Part shown: in pieces, positions 24,108-33,339 of the stretch
How the letters are laid out: every line of letters begins with the position of its first letter
Position numbering within the stretch: the first letter of the stretch is position 1
Assembly: GCF_902499115.1 (NCBI RefSeq)
Contig: NZ_CABVPN010000010.1
Location: 62,001-126,000, forward strand
DNA: 64,000 bases
Source of the DNA: Burkholderia diffusa
Lineage (GTDB): Bacteria; Pseudomonadota; Gammaproteobacteria; Burkholderiales; Burkholderiaceae
Direction: 5' to 3'
Translations under genes and position numbers: made by a program
The notes under the pieces: model-generated
Told to the model about the DNA's origin: nothing
The model's database searches: none
The model's input: the letters and a program-made list of their open reading frames with translations, nothing else

Positions 24108-27044
24108 ATGGAACATCGGGCACGCGAGCGCGACGAGCAGGCCGAGATCAAGACGACGACGTGCTACATGTGCGCATGCCGCTGCGGCATCCGCGTGCAC
24201 CTGCGCGACGGTGAGGTGCGCTATATCGACGGCAATCCCGCGCATCCGCTGAACCAGGGCGTCATCTGCGCAAAAGGTTCGTCGGGCATCATGAAGCAGT
24301 ATTCGCCCGCGCGGCTCACGCAGCCGCTGATGCGCAAGCCGGGCGCCGAGCGCGGCGACGCGCAGTTCGAGCCGGTGTCGTGGGACGTCGCATTCGACGT
24401 GCTCGAAAAGCGCCTCGGGCACCTGCGCGCTACCGACCCGAAGCGATTCGCGCTCTTTACCGGCCGCGACCAGATGCAGGCGTTGACCGGCCTGTTCGCG
24501 AAACAGTTTGGTACGCCGAACTATGCGGCGCATGGCGGGTTCTGCTCGGCGAACATGGCGGCCGGGATGATCTACACGATCGGCGGCTCGTTCTGGGAAT
24601 TCGGCGGCCCCGATCTCGACCACGCGAAGCTGTTCTTCATGATCGGCACCGCGGAAGACCACCATTCGAATCCGCTGAAGATCGCACTCGGCAAGTTCAA
24701 GCGCGCGGGCGGCCGCTTCATCGCGATCAATCCGGTGCGCACCGGCTACGCGGCGATCGCCGACGAATGGATTCCGATTCGTCCCGGCACCGATGGTGCG
24801 CTGTTCATGGCGTTGATGCACGAGCTGATCGCGCGCAACGCGTTCGACCTCGAATTCGTGTCGCGCTTCACGAATGCGGCCGAGCTGGTCGACCAGCGCG
24901 ACGGCGCCGACACGTTCGGGCTGTTCGTGCGCGACGCGGGCGCGCCGGAGGTCAACGCGCTGTATCCGCAGAACCGGATGTGGTGGGACACGAAGACGAA
25001 CCGCGCGGTGCTGCATCACACGGAAGGCGCGGAGCCGGCGCTCGACGGCCGCTATACGCTCGACGACGGCACGCCCGTCGCGCCGTCGTTCACGCTGCTG
25101 CGCGAACAGGTGGCCGAGTGCACGCCCGAATGGGCGGCCGACATCACCGGCATCGCGGCCGACACGATCCGCCGCCTCGCCCGCGAGATGGAGACGGTCG
25201 CGCGCGAGCACGCGATCGAGCTGCCGGTGCGCTGGACCGATTCCTGGGGCAAGGAGCACGCGTCGGTGAAGGGCGTGCCGATCGCGTTCCATGCGATGCG
25301 CGGGCTCGCCGCGCATTCGAACGGCTTCCAGACGATCCGCGCGCTCGCCGTGCTGATGTCGCTGCTCGGCACGATCGACCGGCCGGGCGGCTTCCGGCAC
25401 AAGGCGCCGTATCCGCGCGCGGTGCCACCGTCGGCGAAACCGCCGAACGACCCGGCGCAGATCAGGCCGAACACGCCGCTTGCCACGGGCCCGCTCGGCT
25501 GGCCCGCTGGCCCCGAGGACCTGTTCGTCCATCCGGACGGCACGCCCGCGCGGCTCGACAAGGCGTTCTCGTGGGAATACCCGCTCGCGGTGCACGGGCT
25601 CATGCATTCGGTCATTACCAATGCATGGCGCGGCGATCCCTATCCGATCGACACGCTGCTGATCTTCATGGCCAACATGGCGTGGAATTCGTCGATGAAC
25701 ACGACGGAAGTGCGCAAGATGCTGGTCGACAAGCGCGACGACGGCGAATACCGGATTCCGTTCCTCGTCGTGTGTGATGCGTTCGCGTCTGAAATGACGG
25801 CGTTCGCCGACCTGATCCTGCCCGACACGACTTACCTCGAACGGCATGACGTGATGTCGGTGCTCGATCGGCCGATCTCCGAATTCGACGGGCCGGTCGA
25901 CTCGGTACGCGTGCCGGTCGTGCCGCCGACCGGCGAATGCAAGCCGTTCCAGGAAGTGCTGATCGAGCTCGCGAGCCGGCTGAAGTTTCCGGCCTTCACG
26001 ACGGCGGACGGGCAGCGCAAATACCGCGACTATCCGGATTTCGTCGTCAACTTCCAGACCGCGCCCGATTCGGGCACCGGCTTCCTGATCGGCTGGCGCG
26101 GCAAGGACGGCGACAAGGCCGTCGTTGGCGAGCCGAACCCCGACCAGTGGAAGCGTTACGCGGAGAACAATTGCGTGTACCACCACCGGTTGCCGGAGCC
26201 GCTGCAGTACATGCGCAACTGCAATGGCCCGTACATGCAGTGGGCGGTCGACAACGGGATGCGCAAGTTCGGCGTGCCGATCGTGATCCAGCTCTACTCG
26301 GACGTGATGCAGAAATTCCGGCTCGCCGCGCAGGGCCGCACGTCGGGCCGCCAGCCGCCCGATCATCTGCGCGAGCGCATCGCACGCTATTTCGATCCGC
26401 TGCCGTTCTGGCATCGCTCGCTCGAAAGCGGGCTGACCGATGCGAGCCGCTATCCGCTCGCGGCGATCACGCAGCGGCCGATGGCGATGTACCACTCGTG
26501 GGATTCGCAGAACGCGTGGCTGCGGCAGATCCACGGCGAGAACCATCTGTTCGTGAACCCCGTGACGGCCGCCGCGCAGCAGATCGACGACGGCGCGTGG
26601 ATCTACGTCGAATCGCCGTGGGGCAAGGTGCGTTGTCGCGCGCGCTACAGCGAGGCCGTCGAGCCCGGCACCGTCTGGACCTGGAACGCGATCGGCAAGG
26701 CAGCCGGCGCGTGGAACCTCGGGCCGCAAGCGGGTGAGTCGCAGCGCGGCTTCCTGTTGAACCACGTGATTACCGACGAGTTGCCGGATGCGGCGCGCGA
26801 CGGCGCACGCCTGTCGAACTCCGATCCGGTCACGGGGCAGGCCGGCTGGTACGACGTGCAGGTGCGGATCTATCCGGCCGAAGCCGATGCGGCCACGACC
26901 TTGCCGCAGTTCGCGCCGATGCCGGCGCTGCCGGGCACGCCGCGCGTGCTGCAGCGCGTGCAGGCGTATTTCGCGGGAACCGGCGCATTCGCCGCGCGGC
27001 TGCGGCGCGCGACGTCGGCCGGCCCTCAGTCTGACGACCGCTGA
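24108..27044 (+). CDS. soeA: Molybdopterin oxidoreductase, sulfite dehydrogenase subunit SoeA
   Basis: A 978-aa DMSO-reductase-family catalytic subunit. The N-terminal [4Fe-4S] ligands are C19, C22, C26 and C54 (CYMCACRCG, then GVICAKG). The Mo-bis-MGD domain follows, and the C-terminal dinucleotide-binding domain includes NHLFVNPVTAAAQQIDDGAWIYVE. There is no twin-arginine signal, so the enzyme faces the cytoplasm, as in SoeABC, which oxidises sulfite to sulfate and feeds electrons to quinone. It is followed by soeB (16 bp) and a DmsC-like anchor, and the xsc pathway that produces sulfite is 10 kb away. A related polysulfide/thiosulfate reductase is the alternative, but context favours sulfite oxidation. 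Confidence 0.82.
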   Translation: MEHRARERDEQAEIKTTTCYMCACRCGIRVHLRDGEVRYIDGNPAHPLNQGVICAKGSSGIMKQYSPARLTQPLMRKPGAERGDAQFEPVSWDVAFDVLEKRLGHLRATDPKRFALFTGRDQMQALTGLFAKQFGTPNYAAHGGFCSANMAAGMIYTIGGSFWEFGGPDLDHAKLFFMIGTAEDHHSNPLKIALGKFKRAGGRFIAINPVRTGYAAIADEWIPIRPGTDGALFMALMHELIARNAFDLEFVSRFTNAAELVDQRDGADTFGLFVRDAGAPEVNALYPQNRMWWDTKTNRAVLHHTEGAEPALDGRYTLDDGTPVAPSFTLLREQVAECTPEWAADITGIAADTIRRLAREMETVAREHAIELPVRWTDSWGKEHASVKGVPIAFHAMRGLAAHSNGFQTIRALAVLMSLLGTIDRPGGFRHKAPYPRAVPPSAKPPNDPAQIRPNTPLATGPLGWPAGPEDLFVHPDGTPARLDKAFSWEYPLAVHGLMHSVITNAWRGDPYPIDTLLIFMANMAWNSSMNTTEVRKMLVDKRDDGEYRIPFLVVCDAFASEMTAFADLILPDTTYLERHDVMSVLDRPISEFDGPVDSVRVPVVPPTGECKPFQEVLIELASRLKFPAFTTADGQRKYRDYPDFVVNFQTAPDSGTGFLIGWRGKDGDKAVVGEPNPDQWKRYAENNCVYHHRLPEPLQYMRNCNGPYMQWAVDNGMRKFGVPIVIQLYSDVMQKFRLAAQGRTSGRQPPDHLRERIARYFDPLPFWHRSLESGLTDASRYPLAAITQRPMAMYHSWDSQNAWLRQIHGENHLFVNPVTAAAQQIDDGAWIYVESPWGKVRCRARYSEAVEPGTVWTWNAIGKAAGAWNLGPQAGESQRGFLLNHVITDELPDAARDGARLSNSDPVTGQAGWYDVQVRIYPAEADAATTLPQFAPMPALPGTPRVLQRVQAYFAGTGAFAARLRRATSAGPQSDDR

Positions 27045-27060
27045 TCGAAGGAGCGCAACC

Positions 27061-27807
27061 ATGACCCAGATGGCCCTCGTCATCGACCTGAACGTATGCG
27101 TCGGCTGCCATGCCTGCGTAACGAGCTGCAAGGAATGGAACACGTCGGGCGAAGCCGGCAGTCTCGCCGATCTGCGCCCGTACGACGACGATCCGTCCGG
27201 CACGTTCTTCAACCGCGTGCAGACCTACGAAGCGGGTGTGTTCCCGATGACAGACACGATCCACTTCCCGAAATCGTGCCTGCACTGCGAGGATCCGCCG
27301 TGCGTGCCGGTATGCCCGACCGGCGCGAGCTACAAGCGCAAGTCGGACGGGATCGTGCTGGTCGACTACGACAAGTGCATCGGCTGCAAGTACTGCGCGT
27401 GGGCGTGCCCGTATGGCGCGCGCGAGCTCGACGAAGGCCGCAAGGAGATGACGAAGTGCACGCTGTGCGCGGACCGCATCGACAACGAAGCGCTGCCCGA
27501 ACGCGACCGGAAACCGGCCTGCGTGCTCGCCTGCCCGACGTCGGCGCGGCTGTTCGGCGATGTGCACGATCCCGAATCCGACGTGTCGCGTGCGATCCGC
27601 GAACGCGGCGGCTATGCGCTGATGCCCGAATGGGGCACGCGACCGTCGAACCATTATCTGCCGCGCGTGAAGACCGAAGCGTCGTGCGGTTGCGGGAGTA
27701 GCGGCGGGTGCGGCAGCGCGTCGAACGGCCGTGACGAGGACGCGTCGTTCGAAGCCCGCGCGGCGCGCGGCGACATCGATCTCGTGTCGCTCGCGACGCA
27801 GCGCTGA
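27061..27807 (+). CDS. soeB: Four-cluster ferredoxin subunit SoeB
   Basis: A 248-aa iron-sulfur protein with four Cys groups for four [4Fe-4S] clusters: CVGCHACVTSC (C13-C23), CLHCEDPPCVPVC, CIGCKYCAWAC, and the split CTLC/CVLAC set. It transfers electrons from SoeA to the membrane anchor. The tail has an unusual Gly/Ser/Cys stretch (CGCGSSGGCG, C209, C211, C217) beyond the ferredoxin fold. GGAGCGCAACC precedes the ATG at 27061. It sits between soeA and the anchor gene with short gaps (16 and 39 bp), so the three are one operon. Confidence 0.85.
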   Translation: MTQMALVIDLNVCVGCHACVTSCKEWNTSGEAGSLADLRPYDDDPSGTFFNRVQTYEAGVFPMTDTIHFPKSCLHCEDPPCVPVCPTGASYKRKSDGIVLVDYDKCIGCKYCAWACPYGARELDEGRKEMTKCTLCADRIDNEALPERDRKPACVLACPTSARLFGDVHDPESDVSRAIRERGGYALMPEWGTRPSNHYLPRVKTEASCGCGSSGGCGSASNGRDEDASFEARAARGDIDLVSLATQR

Positions 27808-27846
27808 GCGCAAGGCCCTTCATTCATACGAAAAAACGGAGTTCCC

Positions 27847-28794
27847 ATGCGCCCAGCCTTTTCGGTCGTTTTCCTCACCACGCTGTGCGGTGCCGCACAG
27901 GGCCTGCTGCTGACGCTCGTGACCGTCGAGGCACTTGCGCGCGCGGCGGGCGTCGATATCGCTGCGTCGTTCTACGTGACGGGTGCCGCGCTGTCGGTCG
28001 TGCTCGGCGTGCTCGGCCTGTTCGCGTCGTTCTTCCATCTCGGCCACCCCGAGCGCGCATGGCGCGCGATCGCGATGTGGCGCACATCGTGGCTGTCACG
28101 CGAATGTATCGCACTGCCGATGTTTCTCGCGTGCGCGTTCGCGTATGGCGCGGCACATCTGTTCGGCTGGCCCGGCACGTTGCTGATCGGCGCTGCGGGC
28201 GCGCTCGCAAGTGTCGTGCTGTTCGTGTGTACCGCGATGATCTACGCGTGCCTGCGGTTCCTGCAGGAATGGGCGAGCCCGCTGACGCTCGTGAACTTCG
28301 TGCTGCTCGGCTGCGCGTCGGGCTGCACGCTGGCGACGGCTTGCGCCGCGTGGCTCGCGCCGGCGCTGGTCGGCCGGCTCGCCGTGGCCGCGTGCGCACT
28401 GACGCTCGCCGGTGGCGTGGCACGGCTCGCGTCGCTTGCGCGCAATGCCCGGTTGCGGCCGAAGTCGACCGTGCAGAGCGCGACCGGGATCCGCCATGCG
28501 AAGGTCGAACAGAAGTCGCGCGGCTTCACGGCCAGCGCGTTCAATACGCGGGAGTTCTTTCACGGGCAAGGCAACGGCACGCTGCGGGCAGTGAAGGCCG
28601 GCTTCCTGATCGGCGCGTTCGCGGTGCCGTTCGCGCTGACCGGCGCGGGCGCGCTCGCGCCGACGTCGGTCGCGGCGGCCGTCGCGCTCGGCGCCGCGTT
28701 CGTGATCCAGTATGCGGGGCTGGTCGCGGAACGCTGGTTCTTCTTCGCGGATGCGCGGCATCCGCAGAACATCTACTACCAGCGCGCGTCATGA
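27847..28794 (+). CDS. soeC: DmsC/NrfD-type membrane anchor, SoeC
   Basis: A 315-aa hydrophobic protein with about eight membrane segments, beginning MRPAFSVVFLTTLCGAAQGLL, with the DmsC-like motif FASFFHLGHPERAWRA and C-terminal RWFFFADARHPQNIYYQR. Anchors of this family hold the molybdoenzyme at the membrane and pass electrons to quinone. It carries a soluble loop around residues 205-240. GGAG precedes the ATG at 27847. It is the last gene of soeABC and converges on the IclR gene. Confidence 0.83.
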   Translation: MRPAFSVVFLTTLCGAAQGLLLTLVTVEALARAAGVDIAASFYVTGAALSVVLGVLGLFASFFHLGHPERAWRAIAMWRTSWLSRECIALPMFLACAFAYGAAHLFGWPGTLLIGAAGALASVVLFVCTAMIYACLRFLQEWASPLTLVNFVLLGCASGCTLATACAAWLAPALVGRLAVAACALTLAGGVARLASLARNARLRPKSTVQSATGIRHAKVEQKSRGFTASAFNTREFFHGQGNGTLRAVKAGFLIGAFAVPFALTGAGALAPTSVAAAVALGAAFVIQYAGLVAERWFFFADARHPQNIYYQRAS

Positions 28795-28826
28795 CGTTGC
28801 GTGCGCGCCGCCACGCCGTGCGGGAA

Positions 28827-29579
28827 CTAGAACGTTTGAGCGAGCGCGCCGGCCGCTTCCTGCAGGCGCGGCACGTGGTCGAGCAGCCGCGACAGCGGCG
28901 CGCGCGACACGGGCGCATGCACGGCGACCGCGGCGATGCACGTGCCGTCGTCGCCGACGATCGGCGCCGCGATGCACACGATGCCCGCGACGAATTCCTC
29001 GTTGTCGATCGCGACGCCCTTGTGTGCGGTGCGGTCGAGTTCGGCTTCGAGCAGTTCGGGATCCGAGATCGTATTCGGGGTGTAGCGCGGCAGTGCCAGC
29101 GCGCGCACCAGCGCGGCGCGTTCGTCGCGCGGCAGCAGCGCGAGCAGCAGCTTGCCGCTGGCGCTGCAGTGTGCGGGCACGCGCGAGCCGGGTTTCAGGT
29201 CGAGCCGCAGTGGCCAGTCGGCCTCGACGCGGTCGAGATAGACGACTTCCGTGTCGTGCAGCGCGGTCAGGTTGCAGGTTTCGCCGAGATCGGCGACGAG
29301 CCGTTCGAGGATCGCGTGGCGCAGCCGGCGCGCGCCCGCATGCAGCATCACGCCGGTGCCGAGCCGCGCGAGGCGCGGGCCGATCGCGTACGCGTTCTTG
29401 CGGCCCGGCTCGCGGATCACGAGGCCGCCGGCTTCGAGCGATGCAAGCATCCGGTGCAGCGATGCCTTCGGGATATCGACGTCGCGCGCGAGATCGGCGA
29501 GCGACACGGCATCGCCGGCCTGGACGAGATGTTCGAGCAGCGCGAAGGCGCGCAGCGTGGGCGTATCCGCGGGCAGCAT
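28827..29579 (-). CDS. IclR family regulator of the sulfonate genes
   Basis: A 250-aa IclR protein. The HTH is at about residues 8-62 (LADLARDVDIPKASLHRMLASLE). The effector domain includes LTALHDTEVVYLDRVEADWPL, CSASGKLLLAL and AIDNEEFVAGIVCIAAPI. It is divergent from the AAA+ gene, and a perfect palindrome of GGAAC-N5-GTTCC type lies between them. The same palindrome spacing is found at the xsc start site 6.6 kb away, so this protein is the best candidate to repress both in the absence of substrate. It is a paralogue of the IclR at 16281-17105, about as different as two separate regulators would be. Confidence 0.86.
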   Translation of the reverse strand: MLPADTPTLRAFALLEHLVQAGDAVSLADLARDVDIPKASLHRMLASLEAGGLVIREPGRKNAYAIGPRLARLGTGVMLHAGARRLRHAILERLVADLGETCNLTALHDTEVVYLDRVEADWPLRLDLKPGSRVPAHCSASGKLLLALLPRDERAALVRALALPRYTPNTISDPELLEAELDRTAHKGVAIDNEEFVAGIVCIAAPIVGDDGTCIAAVAVHAPVSRAPLSRLLDHVPRLQEAAGALAQTF

Positions 29580-29681
29580 GGCAGGCGTTCCGGAAACTGG
29601 ACTGCGGCCATTGTACCGAACGGCCCGGCAGGCCGGCCGGGCGGGGCAGTGGGCTCATTGACTCGGTCCGAACTTTCGGCA

Positions 29682-29700
29682 ACGGAACGAATCGTTCCGT
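29682..29700. promoter_or_regulatory. Perfect IclR-type operator, IclR/AAA+ divergent promoter
   Basis: ACGGAACGAATCGTTCCGT is a 19-bp palindrome with 9-bp arms around one central A. Core GGAAC-N5-GTTCC at 29684-29698. It lies 103 bp from the IclR start and 67 bp before the AAA+ start. IclR proteins bind such GGAA/TTCC dyads, so autoregulation and control of the AAA+/VWA pair are expected. Confidence 0.75.
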
Positions 29701-29766
29701 AAACACGGCTGGCGCGGGCGCGACGATCGATGCCTGCGCGATCAGCAACGACAGGAGCGCAACGCA

Positions 29767-30756
29767 ATGGATGGGGTGGCGAACAAGCCGGACTGCATGG
29801 TGTCGGTCCGTGAACGCTTCGGGTTCGATTCGGACCTGATGGTGCCGGCGTTCAGCGCGCGCGACGATCACGTGCCCGATATCGACGACGCCTACCGTTT
29901 CAACCCGGACGTCACGCTCGCGATCCTCGCGGGATTTGCGCGCAATCGCCGCGTGCTCGTGCAGGGGATGCACGGCACCGGCAAGTCGACGCATATCGAG
30001 CAGGTCGCGGCACGGCTGAACTGGCCGTGCGTGCGCGTGAACCTCGACGGCCACATCAGCCGGCTCGACCTCGTCGGCAAGGATGCGATCGTCGTGCGCG
30101 ACGACGTGCAGGTGACCGAATTCCAGGAAGGGATCGTGCCGTGGGCGCTGCAGCGTCCGGTCGCGCTGATCTTCGACGAATACGATGCGGGGCGGCCCGA
30201 CGTGATGTTCGTGATCCAGCGGATTCTCGAGCGCGACGGCAAGTTCACGCTGCTCGACCAGAACCGCGTGATCCATCCGCATCCGTCGTTCCGGCTGTTC
30301 GCGACCGCGAACACGGTGGGGCTCGGCAACCTGAACGGGCTCTATCACGGCACGCAGATGCTCAACCATGCGCAGATGGATCGCTGGAACGTGGTCGCGA
30401 CGCTCGACTACCTGCCGCGCGACGAAGAGATCGGCATCGTGCGTGCACGCGTGCCGGAACTCGCGGACGAAGCCGGCCGCCCGCTGCTCGAATCGATGGT
30501 GAGCCTCGCGGAGCTGACGCGCAACGGCTTCGCGACCGGCGACCTGTCGACGCTGATGTCGCCGCGCACGGTGATCAACTGGGCCGAGAACTGCCAGATC
30601 TTCCGCGATCCGGCGCTCGCGTTTCGGCTCACGTTCCTGAACAAGTGCGACGACGCCGAGCGGCCGGTCGTCGCCGAGTATTACCAGCGCTGTTTCGGCG
30701 AGGAGCTGGCGGTCGCGTCGCGTGCCGGCGGTGGCGAGCCGGGAGCGGGGCGGTGA
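29767..30756 (+). CDS. CobS-like MoxR-type AAA+ ATPase
   Basis: A 329-aa AAA+ ATPase. Walker A is GMHGTGKS (67-74), Walker B ALIFDEYD (about 133-140), and sensor 1 is the Asn in LFATANTVG. It reads like the CobS subunit of aerobic cobaltochelatase along its whole length (LNWPCVRVNLD; RPDVMFVIQRILE). No CobN or other cobalamin gene is in the window. MoxR/VWA pairs next to metalloenzymes (CoxDE, NorQD, CbbQO types) insert cofactors or reactivate enzymes using ATP. Here the pair lies between soeABC and tauE-pta-xsc and shares an operator type with xsc, so a maturation role for SoeABC or Xsc is a reasonable guess. Its stop overlaps the next start (GTGA). Confidence 0.85.
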   Translation: MDGVANKPDCMVSVRERFGFDSDLMVPAFSARDDHVPDIDDAYRFNPDVTLAILAGFARNRRVLVQGMHGTGKSTHIEQVAARLNWPCVRVNLDGHISRLDLVGKDAIVVRDDVQVTEFQEGIVPWALQRPVALIFDEYDAGRPDVMFVIQRILERDGKFTLLDQNRVIHPHPSFRLFATANTVGLGNLNGLYHGTQMLNHAQMDRWNVVATLDYLPRDEEIGIVRARVPELADEAGRPLLESMVSLAELTRNGFATGDLSTLMSPRTVINWAENCQIFRDPALAFRLTFLNKCDDAERPVVAEYYQRCFGEELAVASRAGGGEPGAGR

Positions 30757-32474
30757 GCGCCGATCGCGACGCCGCGCGCCGTGCATCGGCGCGCGAAGCG
30801 CTGGGCGCGTCGACCGTGCGTGCGCTGACACGCGACGCGGCGCTGCATTACCGTGCGGGCCGCGTGTGTCGCGACCTGCGGCCACTGCCGATCCATGCGC
30901 CGCACCTGCGCGCGCAGGCGGCCGACGACGATCTCGCTTCGTGGCGCGGTGCGGCCGACGGCGCCGCGCTGCGCATCCTGCATTCCGATGCGGACCTGCA
31001 TCGCGCGTTGTCCGGCGACGATCCGGTCGAACGCGTGCTGTTCGAAATGCTCGAGCAACTGCGCTGCGAATCGCTGGCGCCACCCGCCATGCGCGGCGTC
31101 GTGCAGAACCTGCGCCATCGTTTCGACACCTGGTCACGCGCGTTCCATCGGTCGGGACAGGCCGATACGCATGTCGGAATCCTTGTTTACACGGTCGCGC
31201 AGATCGCATGGTCGCGGCTGACGGGGTGGCCGGTGCTCGAGGAGACGGAAGACCTGATCGAAGCGTCGCGCGCGGCGATCGTGCCCGAGATCGGCGTGCA
31301 GCTTGCGGGGCTCAAGCGGTGCCGGCACGATCAGCGCGCATTCGCGGAACATGCGCTGACGCTCGCGAAGCGCATTGCATCGATGATTCGCGATGCGCGC
31401 GCGGCCGTCGTCGAAACGGAGACGCAAGACGTGCGCGAGCAGGACGATGCGCTGACGAATTTCTCGCTGTGGGTCGATTTCGACGACACGGGCATCGACC
31501 TGCCGGCCCTCGTGGAGACGGGCGACAGCGCCGTGCTGCAGGGCGGCGATGCCGTCTACCGTGCGTATACGACGCGTTACGACCGCGAGCTCCGGCCGGC
31601 CGCGCAGATCCGCGCGGCACTGCTGCGCGAGTACCGCGACCGGCTCGACGGCCAGGTCACCGCGCAGCGGATCAACGTCACGCGGCTCGCCCGTGTGCTG
31701 CGTGCGGCGCTCGTCGTGCCGCAGGCCGACGGCTGGTCGTTCGGCGAGGAACATGGCCGCCTCGACGGCCGCCGGCTCGCGCAGCTCGTCAGTTCGCCGG
31801 CCGAACGGCGGCTGTTCCGGCTCGAACGCGTGCGGCCGCACGCCGATTGCGCGCTCGCGTTCCTGGTCGACTGTTCGGGATCGATGAAGACGTGGATCGA
31901 CGGCGTCGCGCTGATGGTAGACACGCTGGCCCGCGCGGGCGATGCCGCCGGTCTCGCGACCGAAGTGCTCGGCTTCACGACGCTCGCATGGAACGGCGGC
32001 CGCGCGCGGCAGGACTGGCTCTCGCGCGGCAAGCCGCGCCATCCGGGCCGGCTCAACGAAACCGGCCACCTGGTGTTCAAGGATGCGGACACGCGCTGGC
32101 GGCATGCGCGCACGGGTATCGCCGCGCTGTTCAAGGCCGATCTGTTCCGTGAGGGTGTCGACGGCGAAGCGGTCGAATGGGCGTGCGCGCGGCTTGCGGC
32201 GCGGCCGGAGGCGCGCAGGATCCTCATCGTGATCTCGGACGGCAGCCCGATGGACGGCGCCACGGCGCTCGCGAACGATCCGTTCTACCTCGACAACCAT
32301 CTGAAGCAGGTGGTCGCGCGCCAGGAGGCGGCCGGCCGCGTCGAAGTGCTCGGGCTCGGCGTCGGGCTCGATCTCGGCCCGTATTACCGGCACCGGCTCG
32401 CGATCGACCTTGCATCAGCGCCGGACATGAAGCGGCTCGTCGAAATCGCGCGCTGGATCGGCGCGCGGCGATGA
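30753..32474 (+). CDS. CobT-like VWA-domain protein
   Basis: A 573-aa protein. The C-terminal third is a von Willebrand A domain with the metal site FLVDCSGSM (D373, S375, S377) and a later ISDGSPMDG loop, matching CobT. The N-terminal 350 residues are helical and CobT-like, but the long acidic linker typical of CobT is nearly absent (only a short stretch EDDALTNF-like at about 230). It uses GTG at 30753 overlapping the AAA+ stop, so the two are made in step and should form an AAA+/VWA chelatase-type complex. The partner metalloenzyme is unknown; see the AAA+ entry. It converges on tauE. Confidence 0.83.
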   Translation: MSADRDAARRASAREALGASTVRALTRDAALHYRAGRVCRDLRPLPIHAPHLRAQAADDDLASWRGAADGAALRILHSDADLHRALSGDDPVERVLFEMLEQLRCESLAPPAMRGVVQNLRHRFDTWSRAFHRSGQADTHVGILVYTVAQIAWSRLTGWPVLEETEDLIEASRAAIVPEIGVQLAGLKRCRHDQRAFAEHALTLAKRIASMIRDARAAVVETETQDVREQDDALTNFSLWVDFDDTGIDLPALVETGDSAVLQGGDAVYRAYTTRYDRELRPAAQIRAALLREYRDRLDGQVTAQRINVTRLARVLRAALVVPQADGWSFGEEHGRLDGRRLAQLVSSPAERRLFRLERVRPHADCALAFLVDCSGSMKTWIDGVALMVDTLARAGDAAGLATEVLGFTTLAWNGGRARQDWLSRGKPRHPGRLNETGHLVFKDADTRWRHARTGIAALFKADLFREGVDGEAVEWACARLAARPEARRILIVISDGSPMDGATALANDPFYLDNHLKQVVARQEAAGRVEVLGLGVGLDLGPYYRHRLAIDLASAPDMKRLVEIARWIGARR

Positions 32475-32571
32475 AGCAGGCGACGGCCTGCAAGGCGGAT
32501 GCGGCAACACGCACGCGTCGCGACACAATGCCGGACGCTGGCCGGTTCGCTGCGGCACGCGCCGCGCGGCA

Positions 32572-33339
32572 TCACGCGCCGCGCAGCAGCGGCGGCAGCG
32601 ACGTCGCGATCAACCCGATGCCGATCGCCATCAGCACGCCGAACGCAAGCCGGCGCAGCGCGACCGGCGACAGCGGCGGCGGGTAGTGGCGCGCGGCGAC
32701 CGTCGTCAGCATCACGACCGGCGTCGCGATCGCCGCCAGCAGCCAGATGTCGCGATCGAGCTGGCCTTCGCACGCGCTGTACAGCACGCGGGTGGCCGAG
32801 GTCGTCGTAAACAGCACGATCAGCGCGCAGCGGATCTGCACGAGCGTCAGCGGTTGCCGGTAGAACTGGAAGATCAGCGGCGGCCCCGACACGCCGAACA
32901 TCCCGCTCAGCAAGCCGCCGAACAGGCCGCTGACGAAGAAGCTGCGGTTGTCCGAGCGCTCGGTGAGCGGCGCCGGACGCAGCGCCGCACTCAGGCCGCC
33001 GTACAGCACGACTGCGCCGAGAATGAGCTGCAGCAGGTCGGCCGCCGAGCGGCTCAGGCATTCGAGCAGCAGCACGCCCGCGACGACCGACGGCAGGATG
33101 CCGAGTGTCGCCGCGCCCACCGCGCGCCAGTCGATGTGATGCAGCCGGCCGGGCAGCGCGGTCGCGCCGTTCGCGAGCGACACGACGCTCATCAGCGTGG
33201 CGACGGTGGCGAGCGGCGCGAGACCGAAGCCGCTCGTCGCGCCCATCACGATCATCCCGAGCCCGAAGCCGGTGACGGTCTGGAAATAGCTGCCGGCGCC
33301 GATCACCGTGATCAGGATCGCCAGTTTGTCGGCTGTCAT
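32572..33339 (-). CDS. tauE: TauE/SafE family sulfite exporter
   Basis: A 255-aa membrane protein with about eight segments. It has the two TauE half-repeats, each with a conserved Gly/Pro stretch (YFQTVTGFGLGMIVMG near the N-terminus; LFGGLLSGMFGVSGPPLIFQFY in the second half). The family is thought to export sulfite made by Xsc. The ATG at 33339 overlaps the pta stop (TGA read on the minus strand at 33338-33336), indicating a tightly coupled xsc-pta-tauE operon. With SoeABC also present, the cell can both oxidise and export sulfite. Confidence 0.85.
   Translation of the reverse strand: MTADKLAILITVIGAGSYFQTVTGFGLGMIVMGATSGFGLAPLATVATLMSVVSLANGATALPGRLHHIDWRAVGAATLGILPSVVAGVLLLECLSRSAADLLQLILGAVVLYGGLSAALRPAPLTERSDNRSFFVSGLFGGLLSGMFGVSGPPLIFQFYRQPLTLVQIRCALIVLFTTTSATRVLYSACEGQLDRDIWLLAAIATPVVMLTTVAARHYPPPLSPVALRRLAFGVLMAIGIGLIATSLPPLLRGA

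Noticed and set aside
23748..27212. 1154-codon open frame on the minus strand
   Set aside because: It is the reverse shadow of soeA; Arg/His-rich composition, no ribosome site and no family motifs. Long antisense frames are normal in this GC-rich codon use.
29767..32474. Annotation as cobaltochelatase CobST of vitamin B12 synthesis
   Set aside because: No CobN or other cobalamin genes here, and promoter and location link the pair to sulfonate genes; kept as CobST-like only.
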